DNA from: Paraburkholderia sp. Tr-20389
GTDB lineage: Bacteria > Pseudomonadota > Gammaproteobacteria > Burkholderiales > Burkholderiaceae
Reading direction: 5' to 3'
NCBI RefSeq assembly: GCF_017104565.1
Contig: NZ_JAAGPD010000030.1
Span: forward strand, 62,001 to 126,000
Length of the DNA: 64,000 nucleotides
Positions within the stretch are counted from its first letter, which is position 1, and every line of letters begins with the position of its first letter. Both the position numbers and the translations under genes were made by a program. The notes below the pieces were generated by a model. That model ran no database searches, was not told where the DNA came from, and saw only the letters and a program-made list of their open reading frames with translations. Below are positions 54,023 through 63,145 of the stretch, piece after piece.

Positions 54023-54275
54023 GTAGGGAATGCCGCGCGGGCTGCGCGATTCACGAGCACGACCACGAATTTCGCCCGCTTCGTTTTGCTCACGTTTCGA
54101 CCGACTGCCTGAGAGAGCTTAGTCAAGGGGGACGAACGTCAGTAGCATCGCGAATGCGTCCAGCGTGTTGTCCGGACGGCAACAATCGACGATGGGCGGG
54201 CAATGAGAGACAACGTTGCGCAAGTGCGGCGGGGGCCGCCTCGTACTCAAAGGTCGAAGCGGTGGACGACGTCCG

Positions 54276-55679
54276 TCATGCGTCAATCACAGGCTGTGCG
54301 GAAAGCGGCAGGCACACCTTGAAGATCGTCTCGCCGGCATGCGACGCGACGCTGATCATGCCGTTGTGCCGTTGCACGACAGTGCGGTACGCGATGTGCA
54401 GCCCCAGCCCACTCCCCTTGCCTGGCGGCTTGGTGGTGAAGAAGGGTTCGAAAAGGCGCGGCAGGACGTGCGGTGGAATGCCCGTTCCCGTATCGACGAT
54501 TTCGATCATCGCGAAGTTGCCGTCCCGCCGCGAGCGGATCGTGAGTTCGCCGCTGCCGTCCATCGCATCGACCGCGTTGTCGATCAGGTTGGTCCAGACC
54601 TGATTGAGCTCGCTGCCATAAACGGGTACGTGCGGCAGCGTGCGGTCGTAATCGCGCTTGACGGTGACGCCCTGCTTGAGTTTGTGCCGCATGATGGTCA
54701 GTGTGTCCTCGATACCGTTGTGTATGTCCACCTCCTGTAATGGCGCCTGGTCCATGTACGAATAGTCCTTCATCGCCTTGACGATCTCGGAGATACGGCC
54801 CGCGCCGAGCCACGCCTGATTCGCCAGTGAACGCAGGTCGAGCGCGGCCGCCAGCCAGCGGATGAGCGCACCGAACTGTTCGGCCGTTGCGCTTGCCGCA
54901 ACGGCTTCGAGATCGGCCGGCGAGAATCCCGCCGTCGAGAGTTGCGGCGCGATCAGCCATGGTTTCTCGATCCCTTGCGCGGCGAGCCAGTCAGCGAGAC
55001 GGTTCTCCGCTTCGCTTTGCCGCAATGCAGCCTGAGGCGTGGCATCGACGGCGGGCGCGGCACGGTTTGCCCAGTCAACCAGCTTGCCGACGAGTTCGGC
55101 AGGCATGGCGCTCAACACGAGCGCAGGCGTCGCCTGACGCAGGTGGCCGAGCGATTCCCGCATGCCGTCCGCAGCGCGCGCAACGGCTGCTGCGGGGTTG
55201 TTCAACTCGTGCGCGAGCCCCGCCGACAGCCGGCCCAACGCAGCCAGCTTCTCTCCATTGAGGATGAACGTGTCGTAGGCGCTGATGCGCGCGTACATCG
55301 AACGAAAAATGTGCTGACTGAACGACCCGCATTGGTTGAGCAGCGCGCGCACCACACGCTCGGGCAGCGCGGCCAGATAGCAATCCGTCGCGGCGATGAA
55401 GGTGAGCGGCAGCGGCATCGCCGCGAGCAGCGACGCCTCGGCAATCGAGACTGGCGCGGGTCGCCGGTCGTCGAACACTTGCCGGCCGCCGATCGTCTTC
55501 TCCGTTATCAGTTCGCCGTCGAGCAGAATGAACTGGTGCGTCACACGCTGCCCTTCGCGCATCAGAATGTCGCCTTTCTTCAGACGATGCTCGGTCAGAT
55601 TCGCGCGCAGCCATGCTTGCTGCGCTTCGGGCAGGTCGGCGAAGAGCGGCATCTCGAACAACGTGGAAAGGTCGCTCAT
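54276..55679 (-). CDS. Soluble histidine kinase with N-terminal cyclic-nucleotide-binding domain
   Basis: 467 aa. CNBD at about residues 10-130 (LKKGDILMREGQRVTHQFIL). H-box ALGRLSAGLAHELNNPAAAV (phospho-acceptor H), N-box LIDNAVDAMDGSGE, G1 VDTGTGIPPHVL and G2 GKGSGLGLHIAY. No membrane segment, so a cytoplasmic sensor. The start overlaps the receiver-reductase stop by ATGA, showing tight coupling. It and the kinase at 57510 are close relatives. Confidence 0.88.
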   Translation of the reverse strand: MSDLSTLFEMPLFADLPEAQQAWLRANLTEHRLKKGDILMREGQRVTHQFILLDGELITEKTIGGRQVFDDRRPAPVSIAEASLLAAMPLPLTFIAATDCYLAALPERVVRALLNQCGSFSQHIFRSMYARISAYDTFILNGEKLAALGRLSAGLAHELNNPAAAVARAADGMRESLGHLRQATPALVLSAMPAELVGKLVDWANRAAPAVDATPQAALRQSEAENRLADWLAAQGIEKPWLIAPQLSTAGFSPADLEAVAASATAEQFGALIRWLAAALDLRSLANQAWLGAGRISEIVKAMKDYSYMDQAPLQEVDIHNGIEDTLTIMRHKLKQGVTVKRDYDRTLPHVPVYGSELNQVWTNLIDNAVDAMDGSGELTIRSRRDGNFAMIEIVDTGTGIPPHVLPRLFEPFFTTKPPGKGSGLGLHIAYRTVVQRHNGMISVASHAGETIFKVCLPLSAQPVIDA

Positions 55680-57337
55680 GGATTCGCCAGATACTGGTGG
55701 ATGAAATGCACGGCAATCGAGCCTTCGCCGACGGCAGCAGCGACGCGCTTGACGGAATCGGCGCGCACGTCGCCCGCCGCGAACACGCCGGGCACACTCG
55801 TTTCGAGCAGGTACGGGTCGCGGCCAGGCTGCCATCCTGCCGGCCTTCGGCCCGTCTTGAGCAGCGCGCGGCCCGTCAGCAGGAAGCCATGCTCGTCGCG
55901 TTCGACCACACCGCGCAGCCATTCCGTGCAGGGCGCAGCTCCAATGAAAATGAAGAGCCCGCTGGCGGGAACCGTTTCGACGTGGCCCGTCTGCATGTCA
56001 CGCAGCGAGATCTCCGACAGATGCCCCTCGCCCGTTACGCTCACGACCTCGGTATTGGGCCGCACGTGGATGTTCTGCGTCTCGTGAATCTGCCCGATCA
56101 GGTAGTGCGACATCCCGGCGCTCAGCGAGGGACCGCGGCAGAGCAGCGTCACCGACCGGGCGTATTGCGAGAGAAACATTGCGCCCTGCCCCGCCGAATT
56201 CGCGCCGCCCACGATGTACAGATCCTGGTTCGCGCAGGCGACGGCTTCCACCATCGCGGCGCCGTAGTAGACGCCCGCGCCCGTCAGTTCCTCGACGCCC
56301 TGCGTCTCCAGCTTGCGATACGACACGCCGCTCGCGACCATCAGCGCGAGACAGCTGACTTCCGAGCCGTCGGACAGCTTGACGAACTTGTACGGTGCCT
56401 CGACACGCAGGCCCACCGCGTGCTGCGTCAGGATCATTTCCGCGCCGAAGCGCCGCGCCTGCATCAGCGCGCGCCGCGACAACTCCGCGCCGCTCACGCC
56501 CGACGGAAAGCCCAGATAGTTGTCGATATGCGAACTGGTGCCGGCCTGGCCGCCCGGCGCATCGCATTCGATGATGGCCACCTTCAGCCCCTCCGATGCA
56601 CCATAAACGGCGGCGGCCAGCCCAGCGGGCCCGCCGCCGACGATCACCAGGTCGTAGAACGGCGTGGTCGAACGCGTGCGCAGCCCTACCTGCTCGGCGA
56701 TCTGCCCCGTTGTCGGACGGCTCATTACTGTGCCGTTCTCGAATACGAGGACGGGCAACTGACGCTGCCCCGGATGCAGCGCGTTCAGCAGCGGATCGGC
56801 CTCGTCGTGCCGCTCCACGTCGAGCCAGCGAAACGGAATGTGATTGCGCGCCATGAAATCGCGCAACAGATGGCCTTCCGGCGACCAGCGATGATCGAGC
56901 AGGCGGACCCCCTGAAACACGGGGCGAAATGACGCGAGCCAATCGGCCAGCAGGTCGTCCAGCGCGGGATAGAAATTCTGTTCAGGTGGATGCCAGGGCT
57001 TGAGCAGGTACTGATCGAGATGCACGGTATTGATCGCGCGGATGGCGGCATCCGTGTCCGCGTAGGCGGTGAGCAACACACGTTTCGCTTCGGGAAAGAG
57101 TTCGATTGCCTGCTCCAGAAACTCGATGCCGCTCATTTGCGGCATGCGCTGGTCGGCAATGAAGAGCGACACGACGCGGTTCTGCAGACGCAATTGCTGC
57201 GCTGCTTCGAGCGCCGCTTGCCCCGACTCCATCCGCACGATCTGATAATGCTCGCCGTAGGCGACCTGCAGGTCACGAGCAACCGCGCCGGCCACGATAG
57301 GGTCGTCATCGACAGCGAGGATTACGGGCTTTTCCAT
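55676..57337 (-). CDS. Fused response-regulator receiver / thioredoxin-reductase-like flavoprotein
   Basis: 553 aa. Receiver domain residues 1-130: acidic pocket LAVDDDPIV, phospho-acceptor FIADQRMPQMSG, switch LLTAYAD, lysine LLKPW. Residues about 140-205 resemble a glutaredoxin-like domain without cysteines. From about 212 a thioredoxin-reductase fold: VIVGGGPAGLAAAVYGASEG (FAD), GAGVYYGAAMVEAVA where the CxxC should be, VGGANSAGQGAMFLS (NADPH) and GVFAAGDVRADSVKRVA. The redox CxxC is replaced by GAAM, so it cannot reduce thioredoxin in the usual way. Sits between two kinases and is presumably phosphorylated by them. Confidence 0.88.
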   Translation of the reverse strand: MEKPVILAVDDDPIVAGAVARDLQVAYGEHYQIVRMESGQAALEAAQQLRLQNRVVSLFIADQRMPQMSGIEFLEQAIELFPEAKRVLLTAYADTDAAIRAINTVHLDQYLLKPWHPPEQNFYPALDDLLADWLASFRPVFQGVRLLDHRWSPEGHLLRDFMARNHIPFRWLDVERHDEADPLLNALHPGQRQLPVLVFENGTVMSRPTTGQIAEQVGLRTRSTTPFYDLVIVGGGPAGLAAAVYGASEGLKVAIIECDAPGGQAGTSSHIDNYLGFPSGVSGAELSRRALMQARRFGAEMILTQHAVGLRVEAPYKFVKLSDGSEVSCLALMVASGVSYRKLETQGVEELTGAGVYYGAAMVEAVACANQDLYIVGGANSAGQGAMFLSQYARSVTLLCRGPSLSAGMSHYLIGQIHETQNIHVRPNTEVVSVTGEGHLSEISLRDMQTGHVETVPASGLFIFIGAAPCTEWLRGVVERDEHGFLLTGRALLKTGRRPAGWQPGRDPYLLETSVPGVFAAGDVRADSVKRVAAAVGEGSIAVHFIHQYLANP

Positions 57338-57509
57338 AACAGGTCAAACCTGGCGATCACCCGGTCGCGTCAGTTGAAGCACTGGCCACGCGCTGTATAT
57401 GCACGGGCGCCATGGACGAATCGCGGCGCCTGTTCCAAGCATTTTAGGCCCTGCCGCGCCAGATTCTCGCCGTCATTTTCGACGCTGAAATGGGGCGTGT
57501 TCAATGAGT

Positions 57510-58928
57510 TCATGCATCGCCGGCGCGCGCGGCGTCGCGGTGCAGCGGAAGGCTCACGCGGAACGTTGTTCCCGAACTGCCCGATCGCGCCTGAATCGCC
57601 CCGCCATGCCGGTTGACCACGATACGGTACGCGATATGCAGTCCCAGGCCGAGGCCCTCGTTCTGCGCGTTAGAGAGACGCTCCGAGGTGAAGAAGGGCT
57701 CGAATAGATGGGTCACGACGTCGGGCGGGATGCCCGGCCCGTCGTCGGTGATTTCCACCACCGCGCAGTGCGCGTCCCGCCGCGTGCGGATCGTGATGCA
57801 GCCCTTGCCGTCCATGGCCTCGATCGCATTTTCGATGAGCCGGGTCCAGACCTGATTCAATTCGCTCCCATACACCGGGAGCCGGGGCAGGCTGCGGTCG
57901 TAATCGCGGATCACCTGAATGCCCCGCTTCATTTCGTGCGTCATCACGGTCAGCGTATCGTCAATGCCGTCGTGAATGTCGATCTCCTGCTGCGGGCCCT
58001 GATCCATGAACGAATAGGACTTCATCGCGGCGACGATGTCGGAGATCCGCAGCGCACCCTGCATCGCCTCGTCCATCATCGCACGCAGATCCAGCACGCG
58101 CGCGATCCAGCCCACAGCGGCATCGAACTGCGCAGCTTCGAGATTGTTTGCCAGTTGATCGAGATCGACCGGCGCGATGCCGTGTGTCACGAGCACAGGC
58201 GCCGATAGCCACGGCTTCGCGACCCCGCGCGCCGCCAGCCAGTCGCCGAGGCGCGACTCCGCTTCGCTACGCTGCAACGAACTCGCCACACCCCTGATTG
58301 CTTCTGGCCCGTGGCCGGCCACAAGCGCTCTTAGCTGCGTGACGGCCTCGTGCGGCACGGCATCCCTTCCGAGCGCCAATGCCGCTTCCTCGAGCGCAGC
58401 GAGTTCGCCGCGCATGTGATCGAGCGACCGCGTCAAGGCGGCCGCGGGATTGTTCAGTTCATGCGCGAGCCCGGCCGCGAGCTTGCCCAATGCGGCCAGC
58501 TTCGCACGATGGAGGCCCACCGTTTCGATCGCCGTGAGCCAGTCCGTCATCACGAGCGCGGCCATGCGGCCAAACGGGCTGCACGTGATGAACAGCTCTC
58601 GGAACGCCGCTTCGGGTAGCCGCGCGAGCCGGCTGTCGGCGATCGCAGTCAGGGTAGCCGGAAAAGGAATCGACGCGACCATGCACGGCGTGCCGAACAC
58701 ATTGGGGCCGAGGAAACGCTCGACGTCGTCCTGTCCGTCGTCACGCCTCGTCGTCTCGAGTTCGCCCTCGATCAGGATCAGCAGACTGGTGCTCATTTCG
58801 CCCTGACGAAGCAGCACCTCGCCCGCCTTGACACAAAACTCGATGAGGTGTTCACGCAGCCATTGCAGCCGGTCCTCGGTGAGGTCCCTGAATACCGCCA
58901 CCTTTCTCAACGTGTCGAGTTCGATCAC
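57510..58928 (-). CDS. Second soluble CNBD histidine kinase
   Basis: 472 aa from the GTG at 58928 (AGGGA upstream); a longer frame to 59165 does not fit. CNBD at about residues 10-130 (VKAGEVLLRQGEMSTSLLIL), H-box ALGKLAAGLAHELNNPAAAL, N-box LIENAIEAMDGKGC, G1 TDDGPGIPPDVV, G2 NEGLGLGLHIAY. Same architecture and much shared sequence with the kinase at 54276, implying duplication around the receiver-reductase gene. Upstream of that gene by 172 bases on the same strand. Confidence 0.88.
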   Translation of the reverse strand: MIELDTLRKVAVFRDLTEDRLQWLREHLIEFCVKAGEVLLRQGEMSTSLLILIEGELETTRRDDGQDDVERFLGPNVFGTPCMVASIPFPATLTAIADSRLARLPEAAFRELFITCSPFGRMAALVMTDWLTAIETVGLHRAKLAALGKLAAGLAHELNNPAAALTRSLDHMRGELAALEEAALALGRDAVPHEAVTQLRALVAGHGPEAIRGVASSLQRSEAESRLGDWLAARGVAKPWLSAPVLVTHGIAPVDLDQLANNLEAAQFDAAVGWIARVLDLRAMMDEAMQGALRISDIVAAMKSYSFMDQGPQQEIDIHDGIDDTLTVMTHEMKRGIQVIRDYDRSLPRLPVYGSELNQVWTRLIENAIEAMDGKGCITIRTRRDAHCAVVEITDDGPGIPPDVVTHLFEPFFTSERLSNAQNEGLGLGLHIAYRIVVNRHGGAIQARSGSSGTTFRVSLPLHRDAARAGDA

Positions 58929-59168
58929 GGCTCGTCCCTGCCATCCCGGCCACCATGCGCGTATGAAACGGATGAAACGCCGCGTGGGTAGAACCCATGA
59001 CCCGCACACGGCGCATCGCTTCCCAGGTCTGGGCGACCCGGTTCGACCGCATTGATTCAGTTTAGGTGATCGACAATGGAGATGAGCGAAACCGGACATC
59101 CCTGCCATAGATAAAACGCTGCTGCGCACAGACATGAAAGGGCGTCGGCTATTGAACTGATTCACCCT

Positions 59169-60296
59169 CTAATTCGGCTTCTGCGCGCCACGCCAGATCT
59201 GACATAGCTGGCGCCCGACTTCATGCAACGAGTTGTGCCTGCTATAAATGCGACGCAACCAGGCGGCGTCGCTCAAGCCATCCGTCACAGTACTCCTGAT
59301 CATATTCAGGCCTTCCTCCGCGCCCAGAGACCGCGAATGATCAGCGATTACCTCCAGCATCGCCAGAATCTGGTTTCGTATCGTATCGCGCTGCCCCGTC
59401 TCAGGGTTGACGCAGGTTCCGTCCAACCCGAACCGGCAGGCCATGAAGCGGTTCGTCCGATAGACCTCGTAATCCCGCTCGCTGAGACGCAGCGGTTTGT
59501 CCAACAGCAGGTGACGCGCAAGCGATTGAATATAAGCCGCTATGGCGGCCGCCCACTCGATGCGCAGCGGCGTATCCATGACGCGTACTTCGATCGTGCC
59601 GTAACCCGGACTTGGACGTATGTCCCAGTAGAAATCCTTCAGGCTGTTGACGAGACCCGTGTTCGCCATGCGGTCGAAATACTGCTCCAGGTCGGACCAC
59701 TTCGTCACGAAAGGCGCGTGCCCGGACAAAGGAAACGGAGCCACAGAATTCAGCCGCGCGCACTGAAACTGCGTATCGCTCCCCTGCACATACGGCGAGG
59801 AAGCGGCCAGTGCGATGAAATGCGGCACGTAGCGCGAAAGCGAATGCAACAGAACGAGTGCGGAGTCCGGATCCGGACAACCCACGTGAACATGCTGCCC
59901 AAATATCGTGAACTGCTGGTAAAGCGCGCCATACAATTTCATCAGGTATTCCGAACGCTCACGGCCATCGGAACGCTGGTCGTACCAGTTCTGGAAAAAG
60001 TTGGTTCCGCCGCCACACACGCCGACGTTCAGAAAATCGGCCGCCCCGACCAGCGTATCGCGAAGCAACTGCAACTCGCCGCGTGCCTGATGGAAATCCC
60101 TGCACACACCCGTCGATAACTCGATCATGCCCTCGGTCGTCTCCGGCTTGATCGCGCCGACGAAGTCATGCTCTTTCACACCACTCAACAATTCCGTTGC
60201 CGCCTTCGTCAGGTTGTAGTCGTGCGTATTGACGATCTGAACCTCGAGTTCGACGCCAATCGTAAACGCATCTGATGAAGCGAATGGATCGAGCAT
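59169..60296 (-). CDS. ybdK: YbdK-type carboxylate-amine ligase (glutamate-cysteine ligase family 2)
   Basis: 375 aa, matching YbdK. Motifs: [74 protein letters not shown] and [14 protein letters not shown]. The ATG at 60296 is preceded by AGGACAACGT. The family has weak gamma-glutamyl-cysteine ligase activity, so a role in thiol metabolism is plausible, which fits the redox-signalling genes downstream on the same strand. Confidence 0.87.
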   Translation of the reverse strand: MLDPFASSDAFTIGVELEVQIVNTHDYNLTKAATELLSGVKEHDFVGAIKPETTEGMIELSTGVCRDFHQARGELQLLRDTLVGAADFLNVGVCGGGTNFFQNWYDQRSDGRERSEYLMKLYGALYQQFTIFGQHVHVGCPDPDSALVLLHSLSRYVPHFIALAASSPYVQGSDTQFQCARLNSVAPFPLSGHAPFVTKWSDLEQYFDRMANTGLVNSLKDFYWDIRPSPGYGTIEVRVMDTPLRIEWAAAIAAYIQSLARHLLLDKPLRLSERDYEVYRTNRFMACRFGLDGTCVNPETGQRDTIRNQILAMLEVIADHSRSLGAEEGLNMIRSTVTDGLSDAAWLRRIYSRHNSLHEVGRQLCQIWRGAQKPN

Positions 60297-60619
60297 ACGT
60301 TGTCCTGTTTGCTGCATCGGTCGGATTAGAGTTGTTATAGGACCTGCGGATAGACATTACAAACGGCAAACGCGTCTATCCCTATCCAGCAACCCTGGAC
60401 AGTTTTGAATCCGCGTGCAAAGCATTGGATTGCGGGTACTGCGGGAGCGATTTTTGCAACGTCGGAGTATCGCCGCGCCCATCTCACGTCGTGAACATCT
60501 GTTCGCGCTTTGTCGATCACTCGTCTCAGAGAGCTTCTGGCGGAGCGGCGAAATGGCGGGCAATTGACTTGCAGAGCACTGTTGCTGATTTATTCTGCGC
60601 CGGCGAGGAGACGACAATG
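60297..60619. other. Gene-poor region
   Basis: 323 bases with several stops in all frames. No gene, terminator or tRNA supported. It marks the start of the lower-density end of the window. Confidence 0.45.
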
Positions 60620-60851
60620 ATGTCGAAAGCTGAAGGCCTGCGGTTAGCGCTGGCGGTTATGCTAGCCATCGGCATTGCCGGATGCGGAGGTGGTGGCGAT
60701 TCGGCCGGTCCGGATTCCGATGCCCTGGGTACATCGGCGCTTCGACTGGTGGGGCTACTCCAATCAATACGACCCGAACTACGCACTCAAGAGCGGCTTG
60801 CAGATGACGGTGCTCTACGCAATGGTGCAGCGTGTGACTGGCCGGCCGTAG
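60620..60851 (+). pseudogene. Remnant of an exported lipoprotein gene, frame-broken
   Basis: An ATG at 60620 (GAGGAGACGACA before it) begins a convincing lipoprotein signal, LALAVMLAIGIAGCGGGGDS. From about 60726 a different frame continues with WWGYSNQYDPNYALKSGLQM and ends at the TAG at 60849-60851; the original frame turns to Arg/Leu-rich nonsense. The simplest reading is an internal deletion and frameshift in a larger secreted enzyme. The parent family is not recognised. Confidence 0.6.
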
Positions 60852-60974
60852 CGCGACGGTCATTCGATGTGCCGTCGCCTGATTTTCTTCTCTTTGTACA
60901 GTGCGCCTTCTTGCCGTGACTGGACTCAGGCAAAATAAACGCGGAAGTCATGCGCGACCGGCGGCATCGCATCG

Positions 60975-61355
60975 CTCGCGTTGCGCCAATCTGACGCGTG
61001 GAGATGCGCTATGAAAAACCTCCCGAGAAACTGCTCGACGCTCGCTGCGTTGGCTCTTCTGCTGACTGGATGCGCCGCCGCCGGCACGCCACAGAGTGGG
61101 CCACATCTGAGCCCAACAGAGTGCCGTGACCTGGCCGCGCTTAGAAGCAACGCGCCTCCGACGAGGGCGCAACAGCAAAGCGAGCTTTCTGCCCTGAGGA
61201 AAGCGGGCTACAACCCGTCGCCATGGAACGACGACCCCAACTTCCCGGAAGATCTACACGCCGCGCAGCGTCTGGTGGACCATTGGTTCGAAACGGAGTG
61301 TCAGCACTCTCAACCCGGCTGAGAAGTTCAAGAGCCACTACGAACCCCTCATACC
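60975..61355 (+). repeat. Duplicated segment, copy 1 (lipoprotein gene with flanks)
   Basis: This segment and 62626-63008 share about 40 bases before the start (GTTGCGCCAA ... GCGTGGAGATGCGC), the whole coding region and about 30 bases after the stop (GAGAAG ... AGCCAC ... GAACCCCT). Ends are approximate. Confidence 0.75.
61011..61322 (+). CDS. Small DUF4148-like lipoprotein, copy 1
   Basis: 103 aa. Lipoprotein signal MKNLPRNCSTLAALALLLTG with lipobox LLTGC. Mature part SGPHLSPTECRDLAALRSNA and SELSALRKAGYNPS, FPEDLHAAQRLVDHW; the last stretch resembles DUF4148. Cysteines at CRD and ETEC could pair. Near-identical copy at 62662. GTGGAGATG before the start. Function unknown. Confidence 0.75.
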   Translation: MKNLPRNCSTLAALALLLTGCAAAGTPQSGPHLSPTECRDLAALRSNAPPTRAQQQSELSALRKAGYNPSPWNDDPNFPEDLHAAQRLVDHWFETECQHSQPG

Positions 61356-61611
61356 GCTCGACCGGGATGCCCGTCCTGCTCCGAAGTGCGAAGTATCGGC
61401 TTACCGAGCCAATGTTTCGATAAGCGCACTGGCGTTTGACGATCGCTTTACATAGACAGCATGGTTACTACACTTGGTTGTTGCGGTGGCGATCGGTCTT
61501 GTCGTGCTCATGGATTCTACTGAGCAATGATGAGACGGCGTGTGCCGTGGTCGCTTGTCGGGCGCCGGGCTGACATTGGCGCCAAATCTCGCGGAAGTGG
61601 GAGACGCAATC

Positions 61612-61908
61612 ATGCAAACTGTTTTAAGACGATATTCCGGAAAAGGCGCGAAAGAACTATTCGATTTGCTGGATAAACATAGCGCTGAGGTCGAAGAATG
61701 GATGGGTGGCGTCAAAGGCCTGGTAACGTACACGCTCGTGCGCAGCGGCGATGGCGGATTCTCCGTGACCGTCTGTCGAGACAAGGCAGGTATCGATGAG
61801 AGCGTGCAAAGAGCGAAGGAGTGGATCGCGAAGAATGCGGGGGGCGTCGGAGCGGCCGCGCCGGAAGTGACGGAGGGTGCAGTCATTGCTCATTTGAACA
61901 GGTCTTAG
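61612..61908 (+). CDS. Small ferredoxin-like-fold (ABM/GYD type) protein
   Basis: 98 aa. MQTVLRRYSGKGAKELFDLL, VEEWMGGVKGLVTYTLVRSG and GFSVTVCRDKAGIDESVQRA show the alternating beta-alpha pattern of dimeric alpha-beta barrels, followed by an Ala/Gly-rich linker. No recognised active site. GGGAG before the ATG at 61612. Lies between the two lipoprotein copies. Confidence 0.7.
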   Translation: MQTVLRRYSGKGAKELFDLLDKHSAEVEEWMGGVKGLVTYTLVRSGDGGFSVTVCRDKAGIDESVQRAKEWIAKNAGGVGAAAPEVTEGAVIAHLNRS

Positions 61909-62249
61909 GTCTGAGACTGACGACGCACGCGCCAGATGGCATAAGCGTGCGTCGCTCGATGCATAGACGGTGGGGTTCAAGCAACACGGGAAGAATTCCG
62001 ATCAAGGCTGCCGTGTTATCGACCTGATTCCAACCACGAAGGTCGGGTGCCTGGTGCGAAGCCGACGCATACTTGTTATTCCCGAAACCCGGCTGTCCGA
62101 TTTCCGAAGTACTTGCAGACTCAAAAGCGAAGTTTTAGCGCGCTCAAACTTGACGCAGCATCTTTAGCGTGAACAGTTGCCTTATAGGCCAGGATTTCCG
62201 ATGCTGACGAACCGATAAAGAACACAAGAAACTCGACAAAAAACTCTGG
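61909..62249. other. Gene-poor region
   Basis: 341 bases, no supported gene; short frames only. Followed by a fragment of an OmpA-family gene, so it may be decayed coding sequence. Confidence 0.4.
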
Positions 62250-62251
62250 TA

Positions 62252-62380
62252 GTTATCTGCGCGTGCGAGGCGCATCGTCTGGCGGCCATCGGCCGCGCCG
62301 ACAACTTCCCGCTCGTTGCCGGCACCGACCCGGCGAGCCGTGCGCTCAACCGCCGCGTGACAATCGCTGTGCAGTATTGA
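62252..62380 (+). pseudogene. C-terminal fragment of an OmpA-family protein
   Basis: An open stretch ending at TGA 62378-62380 reads LAAIGRADNFPLVAGTDPAS then RALNRRVTIAVQY, the end of the peptidoglycan-binding OmpA C-terminal domain (compare G-x-x-x-P-x-x-x-N-x-x-xx-R-xx-NRRV). No start codon with signal or upstream OmpA sequence is visible, so only a 3' fragment remains. Confidence 0.65.
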
Positions 62381-62625
62381 CGCTGATATGTGCCCCGGCA
62401 CGAACGAACGGCCTTCCCTCGCGATGAGCATCGCCATCGAATGTCGATTTCTTCGGGCACGGCGGAATAACGGCCCATCAACCGCGTTATCTCCGGCAGC
62501 GTGACGACGGGAGTGTGATTCGCTGTTTGCTTCTGCTTGCACTCCGTGCCGGCGCTGACGATGTACGCTTTGACGGCTCCCCCGACACCGGCCAGAATGG
62601 ATACCGGTCGCCCAGCCCGGAGCCG

Positions 62626-63008
62626 CTAGCGTTGCGCCAAACAGATGCGTGGAGATGCGCCATGGAATGCCTGTCGAAACACCGCACGACGCTTGCCATG
62701 TTGGCGCTCCTGCTGGCTGGATGTGCCGTCGCCACGGGCGGCGCGTCACAAAGCGGCCCTCACCTGAGTCCAACGGAGTGCCGTGACCTGGCCGCACTCA
62801 GAAGCAACGCGCCTCCGACAATGGCCCAACATCGCAGCGAGCTTGCGGCCCTCAGAAAAGCGGGCTACGACCCGTCGCCATGGTACGACCCATACTATCC
62901 AGAAGATCTGCAGGCCGCGCAGCGCCTGGTCGACTATTGGTTCAAAACGGAATGCCAGCCGTTTCAACCTGGGTGAGAAGCCCAGAAGCCACGGCGAACC
63001 CCTTAGAC
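62626..63008 (+). repeat. Duplicated segment, copy 2
   Basis: Second copy of the segment at 60975-61355, about 1.65 kb downstream, same orientation. Coding part and both flanks are conserved. Confidence 0.75.
62662..62976 (+). CDS. Small DUF4148-like lipoprotein, copy 2
   Basis: 104 aa. Signal MECLSKHRTTLAMLALLLAG with lipobox LLAGC, mature SGPHLSPTECRDLAALRSNA identical to copy 1 over 20 residues, then SELAALRKAGYDPS, YPEDLQAAQRLVDYWF. The ATG at 62662 is preceded by the same GTGGAGATG sequence as in copy 1; the longer frame to 62515 is not believed. Confidence 0.78.
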   Translation: MECLSKHRTTLAMLALLLAGCAVATGGASQSGPHLSPTECRDLAALRSNAPPTMAQHRSELAALRKAGYDPSPWYDPYYPEDLQAAQRLVDYWFKTECQPFQPG

Positions 63009-63145
63009 TTGGCACGTCGCTTTGACTATGGATGATCTCTGCGTTTGACATTCTGTGGCTGTGAGGGTGAACCGCGTATCGAAAGAAAAGGAGAATCGCA
63101 AATGGAAGCGACAGGATTGCCAGCGGCTATCAGGTGGAGACACGC

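Noticed and set aside
62515-62661. N-terminal extension of the second lipoprotein copy
   Set aside because: The first copy starts at the equivalent of 62662, where the lipoprotein signal and ribosome binding site begin.
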